A DNA stretch of 8,411 nucleotides, taken from Methylovulum sp. (GTDB lineage: Bacteria; Pseudomonadota; Gammaproteobacteria; Methylococcales; Methylomonadaceae). The notes under the pieces were generated by a model that worked only from the letters and a program-made list of their open reading frames with translations, did not search any database and was not told where the DNA came from. The stretch covers positions 1 through 8,411 of the forward strand of contig SCST01000290.1 in NCBI GenBank assembly GCA_004299465.1, read 5' to 3'. Shown here in pieces: positions 1 through 5,743 of this stretch; the first letter of the stretch is position 1, and every line of letters begins with the position of its first letter. The position numbers and the translations under genes were made by a program.

Positions 1-183
1 TTTGTCTCGGTGTATTTAAAACGGGAAGGACAGACGGTTTACCAGGCTTTGTTGCGCAAAGGCGTGATCGTCAGGCCGGTCGCTAATTACGAAATGCCCC
101 ATCATTTGCGTATCAGCATCGGTACGCCGGCAGAAAATGAACGGTTTTTGCAGGCGCTGGGCGACACGCTGGCCGATGTTTAA
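1..183 (+). CDS. hisC: Histidinol-phosphate aminotransferase, C-terminal 60 residues (5' end outside window)
   Basis: Frame 1 is open from the first base to TAA at 181-183. It encodes the C-terminal small domain of a PLP-dependent class I/II aminotransferase of the HisC type. The recognisable family signature is a run reading LLRKGVIVRPVANY followed by LRISIGTPAENERF. The arginine of LRISIGT is the one that binds the substrate carboxylate/phosphate side in this fold. HisC converts imidazole-acetol phosphate and glutamate to histidinol phosphate. Members in this locus may also transaminate aromatic keto acids (family knowledge, not testable here). The PLP lysine is outside the window. The stop overlaps the start of the next gene by 8 bases, which suggests translational coupling, and placement before tyrA/aroA matches the Pseudomonas-type locus. 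The call is firm for the family; the exact substrate is inferred. Confidence 0.9.
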   Translation, partial: FVSVYLKREGQTVYQALLRKGVIVRPVANYEMPHHLRISIGTPAENERFLQALGDTLADV

Positions 184-2371
184 CAAGCTTTGCATTATCG
201 GCGTAGGCTTGATCGGCGGTTCCATTGCCAGAGCTGCGCGCTTGCAGGGATTGGCGTCAACCATTGTCGGCTTTGGGCGAGGGCAGGATCTGCAGAACCT
301 GCAAACGGCCCGGCAAATCGGCGTAATTGATGAGTTTCACCTGGATATTGCCGCCGCCGTCCAGGATGCAGACTGTATTATCATTGCGACGCCGGTAGCC
401 GGAATCGAATCGGTTTTGGCTTTGCTTAAGCCGTTTTGGTCAAGCGTAGCGGTTTATACCGATGTCGGCAGCACTAAAGGCAATGTGCTTGCCGCGGCGC
501 TTGCGGTGTTCGGCAAAGTGCCGGACAATTTTGTACCGGCGCACCCTATTGCCGGCGCGGAACAAAGCGGCGTGCTGGCGGCCGTCGACGACTTGTTTGC
601 GCGTAGACGTTTAATCATCACGCCGGTTGACAGCACCGATACCGAAGCCCAGCGTAAAGTGCAGCGCTTCTGGCAGGGCCTGGGTTCATCGGTATCGATT
701 ATGAGCGCACAGCATCATGACAGCGTTTTGGCTGCAACCAGTCACTTGCCGCATGTCCTGGCGTTCGCGCTGGTCGATATGCTCGGGCATAAAGACGAGC
801 AAAGTGAAATTTTTAAATATGCCGCAGGCGGGTTTAAAGATTTTACCCGCATAGCTTCAAGCGATCCTACGATGTGGACGGATATTTGCGCGGCAAACAA
901 ACAAGCCATCTTGCCTTTAATCAAGGAATTAAAGGGCGAGTTGGATAAAATACACCGGATGCTGGAAAACGATGACAGCCAGCAGCTTTTTACAACCTTT
1001 TCGTATGCCAATCGTGCACGGCAACGCTTTCTTAACCAGATAGAAACTACTATGTCAAAATCACAAACATTCCAAGTTCAACCCGGCGGCAAATTACAGG
1101 GCGAAACCCGCGTACCCGGTGATAAATCCATGTCGCATCGCTCGATTATGCTGGGCTCATTGGCTGAAGGCGTGACGCATGTCACTGGTTTTCTCGAAGC
1201 GGAAGACGCTTTGGCAACCTTGCAGGCTTTTCGTGACATGGGGGTGGACATTGAAGGGCCGGTTAATGGTTGTGTCACGATACACGGTGTTGGCAAGCAG
1301 GGTTTAAAAGCGCCGAAAAATGAGCTTTACCTGGGCAATTCAGGGACATCGATGCGTTTATTGAGCGGTTTGTTGGCTGGACAGTCGTTTAATTCGGTGT
1401 TGACGGGCGACAAGTCATTGTCGGGAAGGCCGATGAAACGTGTTACCGACCCTTTAAGCCAAATGGGCGCGGATATAAAAACCACTGAACAAGGTACCGC
1501 CCCGTTGCACATTACCGGCCAAGCGGGACGGTTAACGGGTATCGACTATACGATGCCGATAGCCAGCGCTCAGGTTAAATCCTGCTTGCTGCTTGCCGGC
1601 ATGTATGCGCAAGGTGAAACCCGCGTGACCGAGCCCGCGCCCACCCGCGACCATACCGAGCGCATGCTGTCAGGGTTCTGCTATCCGGTAAAGCGCGAAG
1701 GCAGCGCCGTGACGATTACTGCGGACGGCAGTTTAACCGCGATGGATATTGATGTGCCCAGCGATATTTCTTCGGCGGCATTCTTTTTGGTCGGCGCGTC
1801 GATTGCGCCCGGCTCGGACTTGTTGCTGAAGCATGTCGGCATCAATCCTACGCGTACCGGCGTTATTTCCATTCTTCGCCTGATGGGCGCCAATATCGAA
1901 GTGCTGAATGAGCGCGTGGTCGGCGGCGAGCCGGTCGCTGATTTGCATGTTGTCTACAGCCCGTTGAAAGGTATCGATATTCCCGAAGAGCTGGTACCGT
2001 TGGCGATAGATGAATTTCCCGTGCTGTTTGTCGCCGCCGCCTGTGCGGAAGGCCAAACCCGTTTGAGCGGTGCTGAAGAGTTGCGCGTTAAGGAATCGGA
2101 TCGTATCCAGGTCATGGCGGATGGCCTGCAAATATTAGGCGTGGATGCGCAGCCGACGATCGACGGCATGGTTATCAACGGCGGTAAAATCGGCGGAGGC
2201 ACCGTCAATTCTCACGGCGATCACCGTATTGCGATGTCGTTTTCAATAGCGGGACTGCGTGCCGGTGCGCCGATCACGATATTGGATTGCGCCAATGTCA
2301 ATACGTCTTTCCCTGAATTTAAAGATCTCGTGACAGCGTTAGGCTTGACGCTAGTGGCTGTTGAGGAATAA
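176..2371 (+). CDS. tyrA-aroA: Bifunctional prephenate/cyclohexadienyl dehydrogenase - EPSP synthase (TyrA-AroA fusion)
   Basis: This is one 731-residue frame carrying two enzymes. Residues 1-292 are TyrA: Rossmann motif GVGLIGGS (9-16), DVGSTK (96-101), HPIAGAEQSG with the likely catalytic His123, TSHLPH (188-193) and FTRIASSDP with the prephenate-binding Arg225. This half oxidises prephenate or arogenate with NAD(P)+ on the tyrosine branch. Residues 293-731 are AroA, which joins shikimate-3-phosphate and PEP: DKSMSHR (316-322), GNSGTSMR (387-394), SAQVKS, RDHTER, Asp612 and LRVKESDR with Glu640. Every expected key motif is present, so both halves look active. I chose ATG 176 because the TyrA Rossmann strand begins right after it. 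The in-frame ATG at 137 would add 13 residues lying inside hisC. The same fusion, between hisC and cmk, is known in Pseudomonas and relatives. Confidence 0.93.
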   Translation: MFNKLCIIGVGLIGGSIARAARLQGLASTIVGFGRGQDLQNLQTARQIGVIDEFHLDIAAAVQDADCIIIATPVAGIESVLALLKPFWSSVAVYTDVGSTKGNVLAAALAVFGKVPDNFVPAHPIAGAEQSGVLAAVDDLFARRRLIITPVDSTDTEAQRKVQRFWQGLGSSVSIMSAQHHDSVLAATSHLPHVLAFALVDMLGHKDEQSEIFKYAAGGFKDFTRIASSDPTMWTDICAANKQAILPLIKELKGELDKIHRMLENDDSQQLFTTFSYANRARQRFLNQIETTMSKSQTFQVQPGGKLQGETRVPGDKSMSHRSIMLGSLAEGVTHVTGFLEAEDALATLQAFRDMGVDIEGPVNGCVTIHGVGKQGLKAPKNELYLGNSGTSMRLLSGLLAGQSFNSVLTGDKSLSGRPMKRVTDPLSQMGADIKTTEQGTAPLHITGQAGRLTGIDYTMPIASAQVKSCLLLAGMYAQGETRVTEPAPTRDHTERMLSGFCYPVKREGSAVTITADGSLTAMDIDVPSDISSAAFFLVGASIAPGSDLLLKHVGINPTRTGVISILRLMGANIEVLNERVVGGEPVADLHVVYSPLKGIDIPEELVPLAIDEFPVLFVAAACAEGQTRLSGAEELRVKESDRIQVMADGLQILGVDAQPTIDGMVINGGKIGGGTVNSHGDHRIAMSFSIAGLRAGAPITILDCANVNTSFPEFKDLVTALGLTLVAVEE

Positions 2372-2375
2372 ACCG

Positions 2376-3032
2376 GTGTCTATCCCTGTGTTGACCATTG
2401 ATGGGCCTAGTGGTGCAGGTAAGGGTACCGTCAGTCGCTTGCTGGCGAAAAAACTGGGCTGGCATTACCTGGATAGCGGCTCCATTTATCGCTCACTCGC
2501 TATTGCGCTGTTAAAACAGTCAGTTGATTTGGAAAATGCAGCCAGGATTGTCGATGTGGCGCAAGCTATGACGTTAGCGTTTGAATGCGGCGATGAGCTT
2601 ATCGTCAAATTAGGCGATGAAGATATAACCGCGCAGCTGGGTTTGGAACTTATCGGCAATACTGCCTCGATTATTGCGGCACTGCCTGAGGTCAGGCGTG
2701 TGCTGCTGCAAAAACAGCGGGATTTCAGGCGGCATCCGGGGCTTGTCGCCGATGGCCGGGATATGGGCACGGTGGTTTTTCCCGATGCTGAATATAAAGT
2801 GTTTTTAACGGCCAGTAGCGAAAAGCGGGCGGAGCGACGATATAAACAGTTGATAGAAAAAGGAATTGATGCTAATCTTACGCGCTTAACAAAAGATATA
2901 GAAGAACGCGACCGCCGCGACAGCGAGAGGGCAACGGCCCCACTCAGTATCGCGAGTGGCGCGCTTTTTATTGATTCTTCTGATATGACAATCGACGCTG
3001 TGATAGGCGAAGTGCTGGCATTGATCCATTAA
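2376..3032 (+). CDS. cmk: Cytidylate kinase (CMP/dCMP kinase)
   Basis: This 218-residue cytosolic kinase transfers phosphate from ATP to CMP or dCMP in pyrimidine nucleotide salvage. E. coli Cmk is 227 residues, so the length is normal. The P-loop GPSGAGKGT is at residues 10-18, LDSGSIYR follows near 32-39, and DGRDMGTVVFPDA begins at 126. The LID region and the ERDRRDSERA stretch near the C-terminal end are typical of bacterial Cmk. I chose GTG 2376 because GAGG at 2363-2366 sits 9 bases before it, and the protein then starts MSIPVLTIDG, like other family members. An in-frame TTG at 2361 overlaps the aroA stop and has no suitable ribosome site. Only four bases separate the gene from aroA, so co-transcription is likely. 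In many gammaproteobacteria cmk directly precedes rpsA, as here. Confidence 0.96.
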   Translation: MSIPVLTIDGPSGAGKGTVSRLLAKKLGWHYLDSGSIYRSLAIALLKQSVDLENAARIVDVAQAMTLAFECGDELIVKLGDEDITAQLGLELIGNTASIIAALPEVRRVLLQKQRDFRRHPGLVADGRDMGTVVFPDAEYKVFLTASSEKRAERRYKQLIEKGIDANLTRLTKDIEERDRRDSERATAPLSIASGALFIDSSDMTIDAVIGEVLALIH

Positions 3033-3119
3033 GGATTTTATTGCTGCACGGCGTTAAGCAGTTTTTTTAACTTTAGATACACAAAGGCTAGGTTGTTTCG
3101 ACCAGCTTGGGAATAGAAA
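3033..3119 (+). promoter_or_regulatory. rpsA 5' leader with two hairpins, candidate S1 autoregulation element
   Basis: The 87 bases between cmk and rpsA are U/A-rich and contain two foldable segments. The first is weak: CTGC 3044-3047 pairs with GCAG 3058-3061, followed by seven Ts (3062-3068). The second is good: 3085-3089 pairs with 3104-3108 and GGTTG 3091-3095 with CGACC 3099-3103, leaving one bulged A and a TTT loop (10 pairs, two or three of them G:U). The only Shine-Dalgarno-like bases are GGGA 3109-3112, directly after this hairpin and 7 bases before ATG. In E. coli, rpsA lacks a strong SD, and hairpins separated by AU-rich single strands form the site where S1 represses its own synthesis. 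The resemblance is in layout only. The first hairpin plus T-run could instead be a weak terminator after cmk. Confidence 0.45.
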
Positions 3120-4781
3120 ATGAGCGAAAGCTTTGCTGCATTACTTGAAGAAAGTTTAACCAAGACCAAAATGAGTCCTGGTGCTATGTTAATGGGTACC
3201 GTGATTGATATCGAAAACGATATGGTCATCGTCAGCACTCATTCTAAATCAGAAGGTGTCATTCCAAAATGGCAGTTTCTAAATAACGATGGCGAATTGG
3301 AAGTCGCCATTGGCGATGAAATCGAAGTTGCCCTTGATTTATTTGAAGACGGTTTAGGCGCTACCCTTCTTTCCCGAGATAAAGCGAAGAAAAACAAAGC
3401 CTGGTCCGAGCTTGAAACCGCGTTTGAAAAAGAAGCGACCATTACCGGCCGTATTACCGGCAAAGTCCGCGGCGGTTTCACTGTCGCTGTCGGTGCGTTG
3501 CGTGCCTTCTTGCCGGGTTCATTAGTCGATGTCCGGCCGATCCGCGATACCAGTTTCCTGGAAAACCGTGATCTTGAATTCAAAGTGATCAAAATCGATC
3601 AAAAACGCAATAACGTCGTATTGTCTCGCCGTGCTGTCGTAGAAAAAGAATACAGTGCGGAAAGAGAAGAATTACTGAAAACGCTGGAAGAAGGCGCCGT
3701 TGTTACCGGTGTCGTCAAAAACCTGACAGATTACGGTGCCTTTATCGACCTCGGTGGTATTGACGGTTTGTTGCATATTACCGATATGGCATGGCGTCGC
3801 GTCCGCCACCCATCCGAGTGCGTAGAAATCGGCCAGGAAATTAAAGTCAAGGTCCTGAAATACGACAAGGATAAAAACCGCGTGTCGTTGGGCATGAAAC
3901 AAATGGCTGAAGATCCCTGGCAAAACATTGCCCGCCGTTACCCTGCCGGCACCCGTGTATTCGGTAAAGTCAATAACCTCACCGACTACGGTTGCTTCGT
4001 TGAAATCGAAGAAGGCGTTGAAGGTTTGGTCCACGTTTCCGAAATGGACTGGACTAACAAAAACGTCAATCCTTCCAAGCTGGTTCAATTAGGCGATGAA
4101 GTTGAAATCATGGTCTTGGAAATCGATGAAGAGCGCCGTCGTATTTCATTAGGCATGAAACAATGCAAAACCAATCCTTGGGACGAGTTTGCTGCAACGC
4201 ATAATAAAGGCGATAAAATCTCCGGTAAAATCAAATCGATCACTGATTTCGGTATCTTTATCGGCCTGGAAGGCGGTATTGACGGCTTGGTGCACATGTC
4301 CGATATTTCCTGGGCGGAAGATGGCGAAGCATCGGTGCGCGAATTCAAGAAAGGCGATGAACTGGAAACCGTTATTTTGGCGGTCGATTCCGAACGTGAG
4401 CGCATTTCCTTAGGTATCAAGCAACTGGAACAGGATCCTTTCCAAAACTTCCTCGCGACGCATGAAAAAGGTAGCCTGGTAAAAGGTACGATCAAAGAAG
4501 TTGATGCGAAAGGCGCTGTGGTTACGCTGGCCGATTATGTTGAAGGTTATATCCGTGCCTCTGAAATTCAACGCGATCGCGTCGAGGATGCTCGCACACT
4601 GTTGAAAGAAGGCGATACGGTAGAAGCCAAATTTATCGGTGTAGACAAGAAGAGCAAGTCAATTTCCTTGTCGATTAAAGCGAAAGAGCAAGACGAAGAG
4701 ACTCATACCATCAAAGACCATTCTCAGCAATCAGTTGGTTCACCAACATTCGCTGATATCTTTAAGCAAATGGAAAAATAA
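3120..4781 (+). CDS. rpsA: 30S ribosomal protein S1
   Basis: This 553-residue protein is nearly the same length as E. coli S1 (557). It unwinds and holds mRNA on the 30S subunit, which is needed for most mRNAs with structured or weak initiation regions. Six S1 (OB-fold) repeats are visible, roughly at residues 21-87, 105-171, 192-260, 277-347, 364-434 and 451-520. The first two bind the ribosome and differ from the rest. Repeats 3-5 carry the strongest signatures (NLTDYGAF, NLTDYGCF, SITDFGIF, each followed by DGLLH/EGLVH/DGLVH and a VSLGMK/ISLGMK/ISLGIK strand). The N-terminus MSESFAALLEESL matches the ribosome-docking helix of gammaproteobacterial S1. Codons look biased toward frequent ones, as expected for an abundant protein (impression only). 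It is preceded by a structured leader and followed by a strong terminator. Confidence 0.98.
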   Translation: MSESFAALLEESLTKTKMSPGAMLMGTVIDIENDMVIVSTHSKSEGVIPKWQFLNNDGELEVAIGDEIEVALDLFEDGLGATLLSRDKAKKNKAWSELETAFEKEATITGRITGKVRGGFTVAVGALRAFLPGSLVDVRPIRDTSFLENRDLEFKVIKIDQKRNNVVLSRRAVVEKEYSAEREELLKTLEEGAVVTGVVKNLTDYGAFIDLGGIDGLLHITDMAWRRVRHPSECVEIGQEIKVKVLKYDKDKNRVSLGMKQMAEDPWQNIARRYPAGTRVFGKVNNLTDYGCFVEIEEGVEGLVHVSEMDWTNKNVNPSKLVQLGDEVEIMVLEIDEERRRISLGMKQCKTNPWDEFAATHNKGDKISGKIKSITDFGIFIGLEGGIDGLVHMSDISWAEDGEASVREFKKGDELETVILAVDSERERISLGIKQLEQDPFQNFLATHEKGSLVKGTIKEVDAKGAVVTLADYVEGYIRASEIQRDRVEDARTLLKEGDTVEAKFIGVDKKSKSISLSIKAKEQDEETHTIKDHSQQSVGSPTFADIFKQMEK

Positions 4782-4792
4782 AACCATCAAGG

Positions 4793-4833
4793 GGAGGGTA
4801 TATCACGATATACCCTCTGATTTTATTTTTTTT
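4793..4833 (+). terminator. Intrinsic terminator after rpsA
   Basis: GAGGGTATAT (4794-4803) pairs perfectly with ATATACCCTC (4808-4817) around a CACG loop. A G:U pair at 4793/4818 can be added. The T-rich run 4821-4833, interrupted by one A, completes a textbook Rho-independent terminator 12 bases after the rpsA stop. It ends only three bases before the AGGA of ihfB, so it also forms the upstream edge of the ihfB initiation region. Confidence 0.88.
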
Positions 4834-4846
4834 CATAGGATAGAAT

Positions 4847-5152
4847 GTGACGAAATCCGAATTAATTGAAGCGCTTGCTAAACAACAACCGCATCTTGCA
4901 CTGAAAGATGTGGAGCTGGCGGTAAAATGTATCATTGAGAAAATGAATGAAGCCTTAGCCGCCGGAGAAAGAATCGAAATCAGGGGTTTTGGCAGCTTTT
5001 CCTTGCACTTGCGTCCACCGCGGGTGGGTCGTAATCCTAAAACAGGCGAGTCTGTAGCCTTATCAAGAAAATATGTTCCGCATTTTAAGCCAGGCAAGGA
5101 GCTTCGCGACCGCGTCGATGCCTCTCGCGAAAAATGCAATATAGTCGATTAA
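4847..5152 (+). CDS. ihfB: Integration host factor beta subunit
   Basis: This 101-residue DNA-bending protein of the HU/IHF family forms a heterodimer with IHF-alpha (not in this window) on the nucleoid. It acts in recombination, replication initiation and sigma-54 promoter architecture. The sequence is diagnostic for the beta subunit: MTKSELIEALAKQQ at the start, GERIEIRGFGSFSLH at residues 40-54, GRNPKTG with the DNA-intercalating Pro64, and KYVPHFKPGKELRDR. Residues 1-94 align without gaps with E. coli IhfB; a short extra tail ending in CNIVD follows. GTG 4847 is supported by AGGA at 4837-4840, six bases upstream, and by the fit of the N-terminus to the family. No promoter fits between the rpsA terminator and this start, so transcription must come from upstream or by read-through. 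Confidence 0.97.
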   Translation: MTKSELIEALAKQQPHLALKDVELAVKCIIEKMNEALAAGERIEIRGFGSFSLHLRPPRVGRNPKTGESVALSRKYVPHFKPGKELRDRVDASREKCNIVD

Positions 5153-5157
5153 CAGTA

Positions 5158-5184
5158 GATCAACGTAAGTTCTTCGTTGATTTT
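5158..5184 (+). terminator. Probable intrinsic terminator after ihfB
   Basis: ATCAACG (5159-5165) pairs perfectly with CGTTGAT (5175-5181), with an extra G:U pair at 5158/5182 and a 9-base loop, followed by a short T run (5181-5184). It begins five bases after the ihfB stop. The stem is AT-rich and the T run short, so termination may be partial. Confidence 0.5.
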
Positions 5185-5194
5185 CCAATCTTTC

Positions 5195-5210
5195 GGCAGG
5201 TTCGCCTGTC
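5195..5210. other. Small hairpin with TTCG loop downstream of ihfB
   Basis: GGCAGG (5195-5200) pairs with CCTGTC (5205-5210) around TTCG, with one G:U pair. No T run follows, so it is not a terminator by itself. It could stabilise the 3' end of ihfB transcripts that pass the preceding hairpin. Function unknown. Confidence 0.3.
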
Positions 5211-5260
5211 CATCCTAACTCTCTAGCGCACTATTCGCATGCTGTTTACGGTGCATCGTT

Positions 5261-5276
5261 TTTAAAATATTTTAAA
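5261..5276. repeat. 16-bp AT-only perfect palindrome
   Basis: TTTAAAATATTTTAAA is identical to its reverse complement. ATC at 5255-5257 and GAT at 5278-5280 extend the symmetry imperfectly. It lies about 130 bases upstream of the feo promoter and about 110 bases after ihfB. It could be an operator, a nucleoid-protein site, or AT-rich spacer that is symmetrical by chance; AT-only palindromes arise more easily than mixed ones. Confidence 0.45.
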
Positions 5277-5309
5277 TGATTTTAGTGTGTTAGAGATTTT
5301 TCTGCCTGC

Positions 5310-5339
5310 TTGTTCTTTGCAAAACCGCTTTACTATGAT
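5310..5339 (+). promoter_or_regulatory. Weak sigma-70 promoter candidate
   Basis: TATGAT (5334-5339) is five of six to the -10 consensus, with TTGTTC (5310-5315, three of six) 18 bases before it. A transcript would begin near 5346 and run through the feo leader or be a short RNA. Only the -10 element is convincing. Confidence 0.2.
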
Positions 5340-5404
5340 TTGTCCAGCATAAACGGTGCGGCTGCGATAACGGCAAGTAAAGCCGAGCTATAAAAAATGA
5401 CTTT

Positions 5405-5431
5405 TTGACTGAGCCAATGTTATGGTATATT
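5405..5431 (+). promoter_or_regulatory. Likely sigma-70 promoter of feoABC
   Basis: TTGACT (5405-5410) and TATATT (5426-5431) each match five of six consensus bases. The 15-base spacer is shorter than the ideal 17. The predicted start is near 5438, immediately before or at the Fur-like site, which is where repression would be effective. This leaves a leader of about 70 bases to the feoA ATG. Confidence 0.45.
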
Positions 5432-5440
5432 CGCTATAAA

Positions 5441-5455
5441 TGAGAATGATTATTG
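5441..5455. promoter_or_regulatory. Fur box upstream of feoA
   Basis: TGAGAATGATTATTG matches 11 of 14 fixed positions of the 7-1-7 Fur motif TGATAATnATTATCA, with the left half-site the better (six of seven). It overlaps the predicted transcription start of the feo genes. Feo operons are commonly repressed by Fe(II)-Fur, so sequence and context agree. Binding itself is inferred. Confidence 0.65.
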
Positions 5456-5509
5456 ATTAATTAATGGTTGTTCTTTGGGCTTTTTCAGTATTAACTCCAA
5501 GGTTGGTTT

Positions 5510-5743
5510 ATGGCTATCAGTTTAAAAAATCTTAATGTGGGTGATTTAGGGAAAATAATCGGCTTCGACCAAGCGGGTAAAGCGTATCGCAAGCGTTTGC
5601 TGGCTATGGGTTTAACACCGGGGACGGCATTTAGCGTGACTCGTTTTGCACCGCTGGGCGATCCTGTTGAGATCAAATTACGCGGCTTTTCGTTAACGCT
5701 ACGTAAAGATGAAGCGGCGGTATTACTCATAGAGAAGCTGTAA
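5510..5743 (+). CDS. feoA: Ferrous iron transport protein A
   Basis: This 77-residue cytosolic protein of the FeoA family adopts an SH3-like beta-barrel and is required, by a still debated mechanism, for FeoB activity; it is thought to contact FeoB at the membrane. Family features seen are the LKNLNVGDLGKIIGF start, RKRLLAMGLTPGTAF (residues ~27-41) and the closing FSLTLRKDEAAVLLIE strand pair. The length is normal for the family. The ATG is preceded by AAGG at 5499-5502, seven bases upstream. Its stop TAA shares one base with the feoB ATG (TAATG), so the two are translationally coupled. A Fur-like site and promoter lie 55-105 bases upstream, pointing to induction when iron is scarce. Confidence 0.93.
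   Translation: MAISLKNLNVGDLGKIIGFDQAGKAYRKRLLAMGLTPGTAFSVTRFAPLGDPVEIKLRGFSLTLRKDEAAVLLIEKL

Larger units (their letters stand above)
5153..5509. other. Intergenic region between ihfB and feoA
   Basis: These 357 bases contain no credible gene on either strand: frames are short and lack ribosome sites or recognisable protein. The left third holds the ihfB terminator hairpin and a second small hairpin. The middle holds an AT-rich palindrome and a TATGAT promoter-like element. The right third holds the feo promoter with a Fur-like operator. No tRNA or other RNA gene was recognised. The size leaves room for a small RNA, but I found no matched promoter and terminator pair to support one. Confidence 0.7.

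Noticed and set aside
137..175. ATG at 137 as start of the TyrA-AroA gene
   Set aside because: It would add 13 residues read from within hisC that do not resemble TyrA. ATG 176 directly begins the Rossmann strand and gives the usual short overlap.
2361..2375. TTG at 2361 as start of cmk
   Set aside because: It overlaps the aroA stop and lacks a ribosome site; GTG 2376 has GAGG at a suitable distance and fits the family N-terminus.
3441..3461. Direct repeat ATTACCGGC spaced by three bases in rpsA
   Set aside because: It encodes ITGRITGK, a normal S1-domain strand, so protein sequence explains it.
3672..4088. 138-codon open frame on the minus strand within rpsA
   Set aside because: It mirrors the S1 repeats, shows no known protein pattern and has no initiation signals.
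4734..4747. GTTGG-TTCA-CCAAC hairpin near the end of rpsA
   Set aside because: Five pairs with a four-base loop in coding DNA is expected by chance and no T run follows.
5159..5185. IHF binding site at the end of ihfB (autoregulation)
   Set aside because: The minus strand has AATCAA but the TTR part of the consensus is absent at the right spacing; the same bases are better explained as the terminator stem.
5346..5404. Small RNA gene in the ihfB-feoA gap
   Set aside because: The TATGAT promoter candidate lacks a good -35 element, and no terminator hairpin with T run follows on the plus strand before the feo promoter.
5453..5466. FNR/ANR-like site TTGATTAATTAATG near the feo promoter
   Set aside because: Only the left half TTGAT fits; the right half matches none of ATCAA.
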